Below, one piece after another: positions 7,561 to 15,340 of a DNA stretch of 21,646 bases (position 1 is its first letter; each line of letters starts with the position of its first letter). The position numbers and the translations under genes are program-made. Under the pieces are notes generated by a model. The model had not been told where the DNA came from. It did not search any database and worked only from the letters and a program-made list of their open reading frames with translations. The stretch covers positions 1 to 21,646 of the forward strand of contig DNFT01000040.1 in assembly GCA_003486385.1 (NCBI GenBank). The letters are read 5' to 3'. The DNA comes from Eubacterium sp. (GTDB taxonomy: Bacteria > Bacillota > Clostridia > Lachnospirales > Lachnospiraceae).

Positions 7561-7626
7561 TCTGCCGCAGAAACAATTCACTTTCGCCCTCAAATGAACT
7601 GTTCCCTTAAATCACCGATTCGGTGT

Positions 7627-9396
7627 CTATATCATCTGTATTACTGTGTCCATCATGGTGGTTATGACGTTGATGTATCTCGATGCAGCATTGTATGCCT
7701 GCTGGTAACGTACCATGTTCGTAAGCTCCTCGTCCGACGAAACTCCCATAACCTCTTGTCTTCCATTGTCAAGTCCACTGCTCAAATCATCCTGGTTGGC
7801 AACCATGCTCTCATAGACCTTGCCCTCACTTCCGACATCATCTACCAGCGCCTCATAGAACTGTTCAAATGTCAGGCTCTCGCTGCCTTCCCTGTAGAAC
7901 ATGCTCTTCTGGGAAAAGAGTGCTGTCAACTCCTTAGCCCTGTCATAGTCCACCTTGCCATCCTTCTGGCTGAGCGGCAGAACTGAGAAATCATAGAGTA
8001 CATCAGGATTGATTTCAATATTGGCTATAGTGTAGATGGAATCCATACCAGACTCATTCTGGGTATTGTAGATGTAATATGTCTGCCCATCCGTCCCTGT
8101 AACCTCCTTGTATCTGTCGGTGTACTTTCTTGAAAAGAGCTCTGTTCCAGGCGTCTTGTTGGCATCCTTGCCATAATCCGTCTTATCCATGTCAAGCACC
8201 TTGCCTGTATATGTAACCGTTTTACCATTGCCATCTACGTAAGTAACTGTCGCGTCCTTCATCGGGCTGAGCACATTGTTAATCTGTTCCACGATGTTGT
8301 TAACCATCTTGTCAAAATTAGCTATGCTTCTTGCCATAACCGAATAATCCTTACAGCTCATAAAGCTCTGGTAATCCCTGTATGCTGTGTACGCCGCTAC
8401 TGCCGCATTATAATCTTCGTCGCTTCCGTAATCTGCCCTGTCCGGCTTCTGTGTCACTACCTGTGCAGGTGGCGTCATATTGGCATAGGTAGGTGATATT
8501 GTTCCTCTCGCTGCTAAAAGCCCTTTAAGTGAACCAATATCCGTATTCTTAGATGTGGACATCGTAAGCTCCATATTATAGAGTGGTGTATCCTTCATCT
8601 CACTCCATACAGGTACATAGAATGAGGTTCCCTCTATAGTCTTGAGTCCAAGATGGGATACGCTGAGTCCATCACAGAAGAAATTGCCCTCCATCATTAC
8701 AGTCACAACATGATTGGCATCCTCGCTGTAGTCTATCTTGACATATCCTGACAGCTCGTCAAGAAGAAGATCTCTCTCGTCTCTTAATGTCATCGCCGTC
8801 TCGACGCCGCTCTCAATAACAGATATCTGACTGTTGAGATACTGGATTCTCTCACCAATCTCATTAATTCTGTTCGTGATACTGGCAATCTCAGTATTGA
8901 GGCTGTCCTGATAGCTTACAAATCCCTTGTAAATTGACTGTGAACGGTCTAAGAAGCTGATAGCACTCTCTACAAGTGCAGCTCTCGCCGTGTTGTCATC
9001 AGGTGCCTTGGCAACTTCGTTGATCGCAGCTAAAAGATCCGATATTGAATTCTGGTATGATATTCCGTTGAGCTCGCCAAGCTGTGTCTGTATCTCATCG
9101 GTCGCATTCGTAAGCTTATCGTAGAATCCATATCTTCCGTTCTCTCTTCGGTATGCCTCATCCAGAAGTATATCCCTGACATGCGATACCTGCTGTATTG
9201 TGACACCGTTTCCTCTCTGAAGAGCAGCCGTTGCAAATCTGTTCAGGACATTGTACTGTGTGTCCTCAAAGACAACCTGCTGTCTTACATATCCCTTGGT
9301 ATTGACATTCGCCATATTATTGGCTGTTGTATTAAGTGCATTGGAGCTGTTGGTCAGACCCGACAGACCAATGTATAAAGCTGACATATTAGCCAT
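7627..9396 (-). CDS. flgK: FlgK-like hook-associated protein, copy B
   Basis: 589 residues. The N-terminus carries the flagellar rod/hook motif at about residues 20-40 (LNTTANNMANVNTKGYVRQQV). The C-terminus ends in a FlgK-type helix (LTNMVRYQQAYNAASRYINVITTMMDTVIQMI). The centre differs from copy A and is about 75 residues longer. GGAG lies 5 nt before the ATG at 9396. It follows flgN after 68 bp. Two adjacent FlgK-type proteins suggest either a two-layer or specialised junction or a duplication in which one copy diverged. No frame damage is visible, so both are likely expressed. An alternative name is simply 'hook-associated protein'. Confidence 0.9.
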   Translation of the reverse strand: MANMSALYIGLSGLTNSSNALNTTANNMANVNTKGYVRQQVVFEDTQYNVLNRFATAALQRGNGVTIQQVSHVRDILLDEAYRRENGRYGFYDKLTNATDEIQTQLGELNGISYQNSISDLLAAINEVAKAPDDNTARAALVESAISFLDRSQSIYKGFVSYQDSLNTEIASITNRINEIGERIQYLNSQISVIESGVETAMTLRDERDLLLDELSGYVKIDYSEDANHVVTVMMEGNFFCDGLSVSHLGLKTIEGTSFYVPVWSEMKDTPLYNMELTMSTSKNTDIGSLKGLLAARGTISPTYANMTPPAQVVTQKPDRADYGSDEDYNAAVAAYTAYRDYQSFMSCKDYSVMARSIANFDKMVNNIVEQINNVLSPMKDATVTYVDGNGKTVTYTGKVLDMDKTDYGKDANKTPGTELFSRKYTDRYKEVTGTDGQTYYIYNTQNESGMDSIYTIANIEINPDVLYDFSVLPLSQKDGKVDYDRAKELTALFSQKSMFYREGSESLTFEQFYEALVDDVGSEGKVYESMVANQDDLSSGLDNGRQEVMGVSSDEELTNMVRYQQAYNAASRYINVITTMMDTVIQMI

Positions 9397-9464
9397 AAGC
9401 TCTCCATTCCGCTAATGCTTTTACTTTATCAAATATTCTATCTATAATATATATGTGAGTGCCA

Positions 9465-9980
9465 TTATTGCTTTTTATCGAACTTGGTATCCGGCAGTGC
9501 GTAGTTATTGCTTATATACGCATCCCTTCCGTAGTTATTCGTTTCCGGTCCATGTCTCATGCTCTGCAAAAGATTCATCTCAAACCTGAGCATATCCATG
9601 GATTCGTCAAGCAGTGCCTTATTGCGCTCATTGACATCCACCATTCTCTTCATAGTCAAAGAAAGCCTGTCATGAATAGAAGCTAACGCGTCCCTCTCCT
9701 TAGGCTGTGAGCTCAGCAGCTCTATCAGTCTTGTGAGAGTCAAGGTCTTAACATCCTTGTTAAGAACATCTGCAATATCGTTCGATGCTTCTGTTCTCTT
9801 TTTTTCCAGCGCTATGATTCTTTCCACCACAAGCTGTTCCTTCTCTACCATCCTTGAAAGCTCATCGACATCGTTCCGGATAATAATACCCGTCTTCTCA
9901 AGTCCAAGCTCTAAAAGACTCTCATATTCCTTATTCTCTTTTTCCAAAGTGTCTATCAGTATATCTATCAGACTGGCCAC
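9465..9980 (-). CDS. flgN: FlgN-family export chaperone
   Basis: 171 residues, fully helical, beginning M(GTG)ASLIDILIDTLEKENKEYESLLELGLEK, which matches the FlgN-fold start (helical hairpin with LLELGLEKT). FlgN escorts FlgK and FlgL to the export gate, and both substrates are encoded directly downstream. The start is GTG at 9980. The AGGAGG run lies about 13 nt away, longer than usual, so translation may be modest or coupled to flgM, whose stop codon is 17 bp upstream. The C-terminal tail is polar and probably disordered, as is common for substrate-binding FlgN tails. Confidence 0.87.
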   Translation of the reverse strand: MASLIDILIDTLEKENKEYESLLELGLEKTGIIIRNDVDELSRMVEKEQLVVERIIALEKKRTEASNDIADVLNKDVKTLTLTRLIELLSSQPKERDALASIHDRLSLTMKRMVDVNERNKALLDESMDMLRFEMNLLQSMRHGPETNNYGRDAYISNNYALPDTKFDKKQ

Positions 9981-9997
9981 TTATCCGGTCACCCCTC

Positions 9998-10279
9998 CTA
10001 AAACGTAATCGTGTTATACTTCTCCATAAGCTTAGCTGCCAGCTTATTCGCAGATACATCATATCTTCCGGCCTCATACTTAGCCTTAACCTCAGCAACT
10101 CTGTCCTCCCTGACATCGTCTGCCTGTGCCACTGCTGCCTTCGCCACCTGATAATCCCTGCCTAACTGTGAAATCTCAAGCTTATCCTCAGCTCCCGATG
10201 TCTTCGCAGTCTTCTTAGCCTGTGTCTTACCTGCCGCAGCATATACCATACTGACCTGATTATAGGCATCTATTCGCAT
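9998..10279 (-). CDS. flgM: Anti-sigma-28 factor FlgM
   Basis: 93 residues, typical of FlgM. It begins MRIDAYNQVSMVYAAAGK with a basic disordered N-terminal half, then the sigma-binding helices (DKLEISQLGRDYQVAKAAVAQ; DVREDRVAEVKAKYEAGRY; VSANKLAAKLMEKY). FlgM holds sigma-28 inactive until hook completion allows its release. The start at 10279 has GAGG 6 nt upstream; an ATG at 10300 is unsupported. Its own promoter (10325-10351) is of sigma-28 type, giving the classic autogenous loop in which sigma-28 raises its own inhibitor. It heads the unit flgM-flgN-flgK-flgK-flgL-(fliW-csrA). Confidence 0.93.
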   Translation of the reverse strand: MRIDAYNQVSMVYAAAGKTQAKKTAKTSGAEDKLEISQLGRDYQVAKAAVAQADDVREDRVAEVKAKYEAGRYDVSANKLAAKLMEKYNTITF

Positions 10280-10324
10280 AATATCCCTCATTTCTATCAT
10301 GTAATAATCTATGTTCTGTAATAT

Positions 10325-10351
10325 GTATCGGATTACAACAAAAAAAACTTA
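10325..10351 (-). promoter_or_regulatory. Sigma-28 promoter of flgM, embedded in a terminator
   Basis: On the minus strand TAAG (10351-10348), a 16-nt spacer, CCGATAC (10331-10325). The form is identical to the flagellin promoter. The -35 element lies in the distal arm of the upstream terminator stem, and the eight-T tract of the terminator is half of the spacer. The predicted start is near 10318, about 40 nt before the flgM ATG. Confidence 0.75.
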
Positions 10352-10386
10352 GAGGAATTTGAAAAAAAATCAAAATCCTCTAAGTT
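10340..10386 (-). terminator. Strong rho-independent terminator after yvyF
   Basis: ACTTAGAGGA (10347-10356) pairs perfectly with TCCTCTAAGT (10376-10385), extended by TTTG/CAAA across one mismatch. On the minus strand the stem is followed by eight T (10347-10340). It ends the flgF-flgG-flgJ-recD2-comFC-yvyF transcription unit before flgM. Confidence 0.9.
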
Positions 10387-10400
10387 AATCAGTTCAACCT

Positions 10401-10496
10401 TTATGTATATCTGCGTTGTTCCATGGTGCATACACGAACCGGCTTCAGGGCAGACCTTCTTTGGCAGGGCTCCCTTGTCCCGGCCGGCATCCGCAT
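10401..10496 (-). other. Unassigned GC-rich stretch with a 31-codon frame overlapping the yvyF stop
   Basis: The yvyF stop overlaps an ATG (TAATG, ATG at 10496) that opens a 31-codon Arg-rich frame ending in TAA at 10401. No Shine-Dalgarno precedes it. The same stretch can fold through CCGGC (10439-10443) with GCCGG (10483-10487) and contains two CAGGGC direct repeats. I do not recognise the peptide. It could be a tiny coupled gene, a structured 3' UTR before the terminator, or neither. Confidence 0.25.
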
Positions 10497-10900
10497 TACA
10501 GAAAACGCATCTTGTTCTCTTTCGCTTCCTTCTTCACAGGCGGTTCAACCTTCTTAGGCTTCTCATATAAATCTGAAAAATTAGAAGCCATGCTGGCCTT
10601 GCATGAATCGCAGAACCTTCCGGAGCGTATCATCCTGCCGCACTTCTCACATGCGATTCCTACCGGTGAATCATCGGCAAACGCAAGCCTCTCCTCACGT
10701 ATCCACTTCTCAATCTGCTTCACACTGACATCTGCCGCCTCAGCAACTTCCTGAATGCTGGCTCCTACATTCTCTCTTATGTACTTCTTGGCAACCTGAA
10801 ACTTATCCTCAAGCTCAGCCTGACAAGCCGGGCACAGAAAGCTTCCCCCTTCAATATAACTGAACATTCTTCCACATGCCCTGCAATTTCTTATCTCCAT
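10496..10900 (-). CDS. yvyF: Flagellar operon protein YvyF (TIGR03826 type)
   Basis: 134 residues. It starts MEIRNCRACGRMFSYIEGGSFLCPAC, a four-cysteine zinc knuckle. At residues about 45-75 it has a short helix-turn-helix-like segment (GASIQEVAEAADVSVKQIEKWIREERL), then a second CxxC pair set (CEKCGRM...FCDSC) and a basic, probably disordered tail. This architecture and its place between comFC and flgM match B. subtilis YvyF, a conserved flagellar-operon protein of poorly defined role; zinc binding and DNA or protein binding are inferred from the motifs. GGAGG lies 9 nt before the ATG. It is the last gene of its operon before the terminator at 10340-10386. Confidence 0.88.
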   Translation of the reverse strand: MEIRNCRACGRMFSYIEGGSFLCPACQAELEDKFQVAKKYIRENVGASIQEVAEAADVSVKQIEKWIREERLAFADDSPVGIACEKCGRMIRSGRFCDSCKASMASNFSDLYEKPKKVEPPVKKEAKENKMRFL

Positions 10901-10989
10901 TAGAAAACGCCTCCATCCTTAAAAATCTTTCTGTACTATCCGGTTTCAAATCCTGCTTATTTTTCGTGTCTGTCATATCAATCCCGGTA

Positions 10990-11748
10990 TTAAAAACCGC
11001 GTCCCACACATACCGCAGCAAAATATATGTCCGCGCTATGGACAGCTTTAATCGCCTGTGAACATTCATCAAGTGTTGCACCTGTGGTATATATGTCATC
11101 CACCAACAATATCCTCTTATATTTTACTATATCGGGTGCTGTATGAAAAGCATTTTTTATATTTTTTGACCTTTCCCTGTCATTCAGAGCTTTCTGTGGC
11201 AGGGTATTTTTCGTTCTCACAAGCAGTGTCTCGTCAACCGGTATATTCATAAGCCTTCCAAGCCTGTGTGCCACAAGTGCTGCCTGATTATACCCCCGCT
11301 TTCTGTAACGCCCGGCATGGAGCGGGACGGGTATTATGACCTGCGGTTTCCAGCTTGCTATTATATGACCCTTTAGTTTATACAACAGCTCTGCATAAAA
11401 GCGTGCATACTCCCGCTGTCCGTCATACTTGAATCTGTACATCGACTGCTTGATTTCCCTGGTATAGGAAAATGCCGCAACACCTCTTATGAAATAATGT
11501 CTCTTTTTGGCACAGTCCTCACATACCTCACGCAGCTCATCATCCAACTGTTTACCGCATACCATACAAAATGGTGAAACTATGTACTTAAGCCGTGACA
11601 GGCAGTCATCACATGCCATTCCTCCCGGCTCAACAAGCTGTTCACATATCGGACACCTCGGCGGATAAATTGTATCAGACGCATTCTCTAATCCTCTGCG
11701 CAAGAGTCGAATAGCGTTTCTGTTCGTTAGCGTTGTCAACCATTCCAT
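10990..11748 (-). CDS. comFC: ComF family protein (phosphoribosyltransferase-like)
   Basis: About 252 residues. Two CxxC pairs (CPIC/CDDC and CMVC/CEDC, residues about 30-80) form a zinc finger. A type I phosphoribosyltransferase domain follows, with VIIPVPLHAGRYRKRGYNQA and the PRPP-loop motif ILLVDDIYTTGAT. ComFC is needed for DNA uptake in competent Bacillus, but the family is widespread in non-competent species and its reaction is unproven. The start at 11748 is chosen for the GAGG 6 nt upstream; an ATG at 11781 is also open. Either way the gene overlaps the end of recD2 (by 74 bp here), so translation is probably coupled. No comFA or comFB is nearby; recD2 takes their place. Confidence 0.9.
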   Translation of the reverse strand: MEWLTTLTNRNAIRLLRRGLENASDTIYPPRCPICEQLVEPGGMACDDCLSRLKYIVSPFCMVCGKQLDDELREVCEDCAKKRHYFIRGVAAFSYTREIKQSMYRFKYDGQREYARFYAELLYKLKGHIIASWKPQVIIPVPLHAGRYRKRGYNQAALVAHRLGRLMNIPVDETLLVRTKNTLPQKALNDRERSKNIKNAFHTAPDIVKYKRILLVDDIYTTGATLDECSQAIKAVHSADIYFAAVCVGRGF

Positions 11749-13942
11749 AGAATACCTCTTCTGTTCCAACGATACATACACACCTTCTTGCTCTTGTCAC
11801 AGCCGTATAGAGTATATTACGGTTCATAAGCATCCGTGGTCCGGAGAGAAGCGGTATTACCACAGCCGGGTACTCGCTTCCCTGTGACTTATGGACTGTA
11901 ACCGCATAGGCAAGCTCAAGCTCATCGAGCTGCTTGAACGGATACTCAACATATCTGTCATCCTCGAACTTAATCGTCACCTTTTCCGTGAAAAAGTTGA
12001 TATTGTCAATGACACCCATGTCACCATTAAACACCCCCATGCCATGGTCAACCGGTATGCCATTCTTTCCTCTCGTCTCCCATTCAAGCTGATAATTATT
12101 CTTTATCTGCATTACCTTATCGCCCTCGCGAAACAGTGTACTGCCTGTCTCCTTTTCCTGTTTGGAGGAATCCTTTGGATTAAGGTACTCCTGAAGAACC
12201 ATATTAAGTCTCTCAACCCCAAGAAGTCCTTTTCTTGTAGGAGTCAGCACCTGAATGTCGAATATTTTGGCATCAACATACTTGGGAAGCTTCTGTGCAA
12301 CAAGCGCTATCATCGCACCTAATACATTGTTCGCATCTTCCCTTTTTATGAATATAAAGTCCTTGCTCGATGGGCCTATCGGGAACCGCTCTCCGTCATT
12401 TATCTTATGGGCGTTGACTATTATATCGCTCTCTTTTGCCTGTCTGAATATCTTGGTGAGCTTAACAACCGTAAAGCATTCCGAATCAATGATATCCCTT
12501 AATACATTTCCGGGACCAACGGACGGAAGCTGATTGACATCCCCCACAAGAATAAGTCTCGTTCCTGCGGTAACCGCCTTTAAAAGACTGTTCATAAGGA
12601 ATATATCAACCATGGACATCTCGTCAATTATTATGACATCTGCATCTATGGGATTCTCCTCATTTCTCATAAAGCTTACATTCTTATCATCCTCCGGCGC
12701 ACCCGACAGCTCTAACATTCTGTGAATAGTCTGTGCCTCACAGCCTGTAGCCTCAGTCATGCGCTTCGCCGCCCTGCCAGTAGGTGCTGCAAGGCGAATC
12801 TCCATGCCCTCACTCTCAAAGTATCTTATGATCGTATTGATGGTTGTGGTCTTTCCCGTTCCGGGTCCTCCGGTCACAATAAGCAATCCTGATGATACCG
12901 CCTGCATGACTGCACTCCTCTGCATGTCATCAAGCTCAATCTTTTCTTCCTTTTCAATGCGGTGTATCCTGTCCAGCGTCTTTTTCTCATCAGCTTTAAC
13001 CCTTACATCCAGTGCCTTCAGGGCATATGCCACCGCCATTTCCATATAATAATAGGATGCACCATATATTATGCGCCGGCTCTCTCCATCCGCCTCATCC
13101 TGTGGTGTATCCTCAAAAGAATTATCCGAATTATATGGCAGCTCCTTCACAACAATCTTTTTGTCTATCGACAGTTCAACAAGCTGCCTGTCTATATCTT
13201 CTATCTGTGCATCAAGCAGGCTTCTGAGCTGCTGTATCAGTTCACCAAACGGAAGATATATATGTCCATTTCCTGCTGCCTGAAGGAGCGTGTACATAAT
13301 CCCGCTCTTTATTCTAAAGTCCGAATCGGCAGCTATTCCTGCCTTTCTTGCTATCTCGTCGGCAATCTTAAAGCCGACACCGGATATATCATCCGCAAGT
13401 CTGTACGGATTCTCCCTCAGTATGGTGTAAACACCTGCTCCATACTGGTTGTAAATCTTCACTGCAAGAGCCATCGAGATTCCATAGTCCTGCAGAAACA
13501 TCATCGCGCTTCTCATGTCTCTCTTTGCTGTGACACTGTCCGATATCTCCGCCGCCATCCTCGGGCTGATTCCCTTAATCTCAGCAAGTCTTTCCGGCTC
13601 CTGTTCTATAATTCTAAGCGTATCCGCCTTGAATCTTCTCACGATTCTCGAAGCTAATGCCGCCCCGATTCCCTTTACCGCTCCTGAAGCAAGGTATCTC
13701 TCAACCGACTTCTCATCCTCAGGCGGAATGTCCTCACAGGTGTCTACCTTGAGCTGCTGGCCATACACCGCATGCTCCGTGTAATCACCTGTTACCTCGA
13801 CAAACTCTCCTTCTGTAAGATATGGTATCGTACCCACGCATGTAAGATCATCGTCATCGTCGATGCTAAGCTCAAACACTGTGTAGCCATTGTCTTCATT
13901 GCGATATACAATTTTATTAACGTAACCCTTAAAACACTCCAT
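11675..13942 (-). CDS. recD2: RecD2-type ATP-dependent DNA helicase
   Basis: 755 residues, typical of RecD2 (RecD-like, without RecBC). An N-terminal OB-like segment is followed by tandem helix-hairpin-helix repeats (residues about 85-200). The SF1B helicase core has Walker A GGPGTGKTT (about 358-366), Walker B IIIDEMSMVD (about 437-446), motif III VGDVNQLPSVG, FRQ at about 499-501, then VHKSQGSEYP and LYTAVTRARR near the end. It unwinds DNA 5'-to-3' and acts in repair and replication-fork processing. It starts 17 bp after the flgJ-like gene and its end overlaps comFC, so a housekeeping helicase is embedded in the flagellar transcription unit. The AGAGAAG site before the ATG is weaker than its neighbours'. 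Confidence 0.95.
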   Translation of the reverse strand: MECFKGYVNKIVYRNEDNGYTVFELSIDDDDDLTCVGTIPYLTEGEFVEVTGDYTEHAVYGQQLKVDTCEDIPPEDEKSVERYLASGAVKGIGAALASRIVRRFKADTLRIIEQEPERLAEIKGISPRMAAEISDSVTAKRDMRSAMMFLQDYGISMALAVKIYNQYGAGVYTILRENPYRLADDISGVGFKIADEIARKAGIAADSDFRIKSGIMYTLLQAAGNGHIYLPFGELIQQLRSLLDAQIEDIDRQLVELSIDKKIVVKELPYNSDNSFEDTPQDEADGESRRIIYGASYYYMEMAVAYALKALDVRVKADEKKTLDRIHRIEKEEKIELDDMQRSAVMQAVSSGLLIVTGGPGTGKTTTINTIIRYFESEGMEIRLAAPTGRAAKRMTEATGCEAQTIHRMLELSGAPEDDKNVSFMRNEENPIDADVIIIDEMSMVDIFLMNSLLKAVTAGTRLILVGDVNQLPSVGPGNVLRDIIDSECFTVVKLTKIFRQAKESDIIVNAHKINDGERFPIGPSSKDFIFIKREDANNVLGAMIALVAQKLPKYVDAKIFDIQVLTPTRKGLLGVERLNMVLQEYLNPKDSSKQEKETGSTLFREGDKVMQIKNNYQLEWETRGKNGIPVDHGMGVFNGDMGVIDNINFFTEKVTIKFEDDRYVEYPFKQLDELELAYAVTVHKSQGSEYPAVVIPLLSGPRMLMNRNILYTAVTRARRCVCIVGTEEVFYGMVDNANEQKRYSTLAQRIRECV

Positions 13943-13959
13943 ATGTCTTCTCTTCGGTG

Positions 13960-14316
13960 CTAATCGTTGCTGTAATTTCTCTTCATCTGCTCATAGAGCA
14001 GCTGTGCAATTCCGAGTCCTTCACCGCCGTTAGACTCACTTGAAAGGCTCGCATATTCCTGAATGAGCGTATCCTTGAACATGTTGACATAGGATGTCGA
14101 TGAACTGCTCTCATCACTCTCCGGCACCATCTTCTCCATCGCCTTAAAGACCTGCTCAGTAAAGTATGCCTCAAACTCCTTGCATACCTCCATCATCTCA
14201 TCATCTGTTGCGGATGAATAGTCTGAGCTCAGCTTGTCCTTCATCTTGTCCGCAGACACATTGTTCTTCGTATATGTATCATAATAGGAGCTTACGCCCG
14301 ATAATAAATCACTCAT
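13960..14316 (-). CDS. flgJ: FlgJ-like rod-binding protein, without hydrolase domain
   Basis: 118 residues, matching only the N-terminal rod-binding domain of FlgJ: EVCKEFEAYFTEQVFKAMEKMVPES, a Ser-rich linker, then GEGLGIAQLLYEQMKRNY. The peptidoglycan hydrolase domain of proteobacterial FlgJ is absent, as is usual in Firmicutes, so the protein is probably only a rod assembly or cap scaffold. The chosen ATG at 14316 (MSDLLSGVSS) has GGAGG 5 nt upstream; an ATG at 14340 lacks one. It lies between flgG and recD2. Between it and flgG are 18-bp tandem repeats (14359-14426). Confidence 0.85.
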   Translation of the reverse strand: MSDLLSGVSSYYDTYTKNNVSADKMKDKLSSDYSSATDDEMMEVCKEFEAYFTEQVFKAMEKMVPESDESSSSTSYVNMFKDTLIQEYASLSSESNGGEGLGIAQLLYEQMKRNYSND

Positions 14317-14358
14317 AAATACCTCCACTAACGCTATCATGCAGTTTTACGCTGTGTA

Positions 14359-14426
14359 TTGTAGCGCGACGCTGGTTTGTAGCGCGACGCTGGTTTGTAG
14401 CGTGACGCTGTTTTGTAGCGTCTGTT
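14359..14426. repeat. 18-bp tandem repeats, about 3.8 copies
   Basis: TTGTAGCGCGACGCTGGT occurs twice in a row (14359-14376, 14377-14394), then a variant with two changes (14395-14412) and a partial unit (14413-14426) that runs into the flgG stop codon. A degenerate part-unit (ACGCTGTGTA) lies just before, at about 14349-14358. Each unit holds the inverted repeat AGCG...CGCT, so each copy can form a small hairpin. The repeats sit in the flgG-flgJ spacer. Confidence 0.9.
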
Positions 14427-15246
14427 AACGCTTAAGCTGATTTGCCTGGCTGAGCATGTCATCTGCCGCCTGAATAGCCTTGGAATTCATCTCATAAGCT
14501 CTCTGTGCTGAGATAAGGTTAACCATCTCATCTACAACCTGTACATTAGAGCCCTCTATGTAACCCTTTATCACCTTGCTAGCCTTAAGATTCGTGTTGG
14601 TTGACTCCTCAACTGCAGCGCCTGAAGCGTCCGTAACCTTATAAAAAGTTCCTGAAGCATTCTCAAGACCTGCTCTGTTGGTAAACTGGTATACACCTAT
14701 CTTGATTCCTAAATCATCCGTGGTTCCCTTAGTCTTGTTGTCATAGAAAATTCTTCCGTCATCAGAGAAAATAAGGTTAGCTGCCTTATAATCCGATGAG
14801 AAAATAATAGGTGTTCCCTTGCTGTCAAGCACCGGATATCCCTCGCTTGTGCAGAGCATCATCGTATTATCCGAGGCAAGAGAAACATTGAAATCACCAT
14901 TTCTGGTATAATATGTCTCTCCGTCAGCACCTCTCACTGCGAAGAATCCATCACCCTCAAGCGCGAATGCAAAATCATTGGTCGACTCAAGAAGGCTTCC
15001 GCCATTAAAGCAGGTTGCTATTGCACTTGTCCTCACGCCAAGTCCTACCTGTGCTCCCACCGGCTTATTCTCGCCGTTGGCTGATGTTGTCTTAGTCTGT
15101 ATTGTCTGGTAGAGAAGACTCTTAAACTCTGCCGTCGATGACTTATATCCTGTTGTATTCACATTTGCAAGGTTGTTTGCTATATTATCTACATTCGTCT
15201 GCTGTGCAATCATTCCCGATGCTGCAGTCCACAAAGCTCGTACCAT
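14425..15246 (-). CDS. flgG: Flagellar distal rod protein FlgG (FlhP-like)
   Basis: 273 residues, the FlgG length. It begins MVRALWTAASGMIAQQTNVDNIANNLANVNTTGYKSS, the rod/hook N-terminal motif with FlgG-type spacing. It contains the ALEGDGFFAV block and ends YIEGSNVQVVDEMVNLISAQRAYEMNSKAIQAADDML, the classical FlgG C-terminal helix. FlgG builds the distal rod of the basal body. GGAGG lies 6 nt before the ATG. It follows a paralogous gene (15341-16108) exactly as flhP follows flhO in B. subtilis. Its stop codon abuts the 18-bp tandem repeats. Confidence 0.93.
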   Translation of the reverse strand: MVRALWTAASGMIAQQTNVDNIANNLANVNTTGYKSSTAEFKSLLYQTIQTKTTSANGENKPVGAQVGLGVRTSAIATCFNGGSLLESTNDFAFALEGDGFFAVRGADGETYYTRNGDFNVSLASDNTMMLCTSEGYPVLDSKGTPIIFSSDYKAANLIFSDDGRIFYDNKTKGTTDDLGIKIGVYQFTNRAGLENASGTFYKVTDASGAAVEESTNTNLKASKVIKGYIEGSNVQVVDEMVNLISAQRAYEMNSKAIQAADDMLSQANQLKR

Positions 15247-15340
15247 AATTTTCCTCCATTTTCAGTGAAACCAATATATTATATTTAAAAATATATTAAA
15301 ACCTGTATGTCAAGTAATACATCCCGGAGAGGACTACATA

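Noticed and set aside
7334..7576. 80-codon frame spanning the spacer between the two flgK genes
   Set aside because: It overlaps the start of flgK copy A for 161 bp in another frame and lacks a good ribosome binding site. The spacer is better explained as a leader with a hairpin.
7613..7625. CACCG-ATT-CGGTG hairpin right after flgK copy B
   Set aside because: A stem of 5 bp with no U-tract is too weak to call a terminator.
10387..10495. Possible c-di-GMP riboswitch near flagellar genes
   Set aside because: I cannot find the conserved c-di-GMP-I or -II core, and the element is at the 3' end of an operon rather than in a 5' leader.
12962..13657. 231-codon open frame on the plus strand
   Set aside because: It lies antisense to the middle of recD2, whose helicase motifs are unmistakable, and its translation is Cys/Arg/Tyr-rich without domain character. 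A shadow frame.
14346..14426. Tandem repeats as a CRISPR array
   Set aside because: The units are only 18 bp, directly adjacent with no unique spacers, and there are no cas genes.
15308..15313. TTGACA (minus strand) in the flgF-flgG gap, suggesting a separate flgG promoter
   Set aside because: No acceptable -10 lies 16-18 nt downstream; the TATAAT-like bases are 24 nt away in a generally AT-rich stretch.
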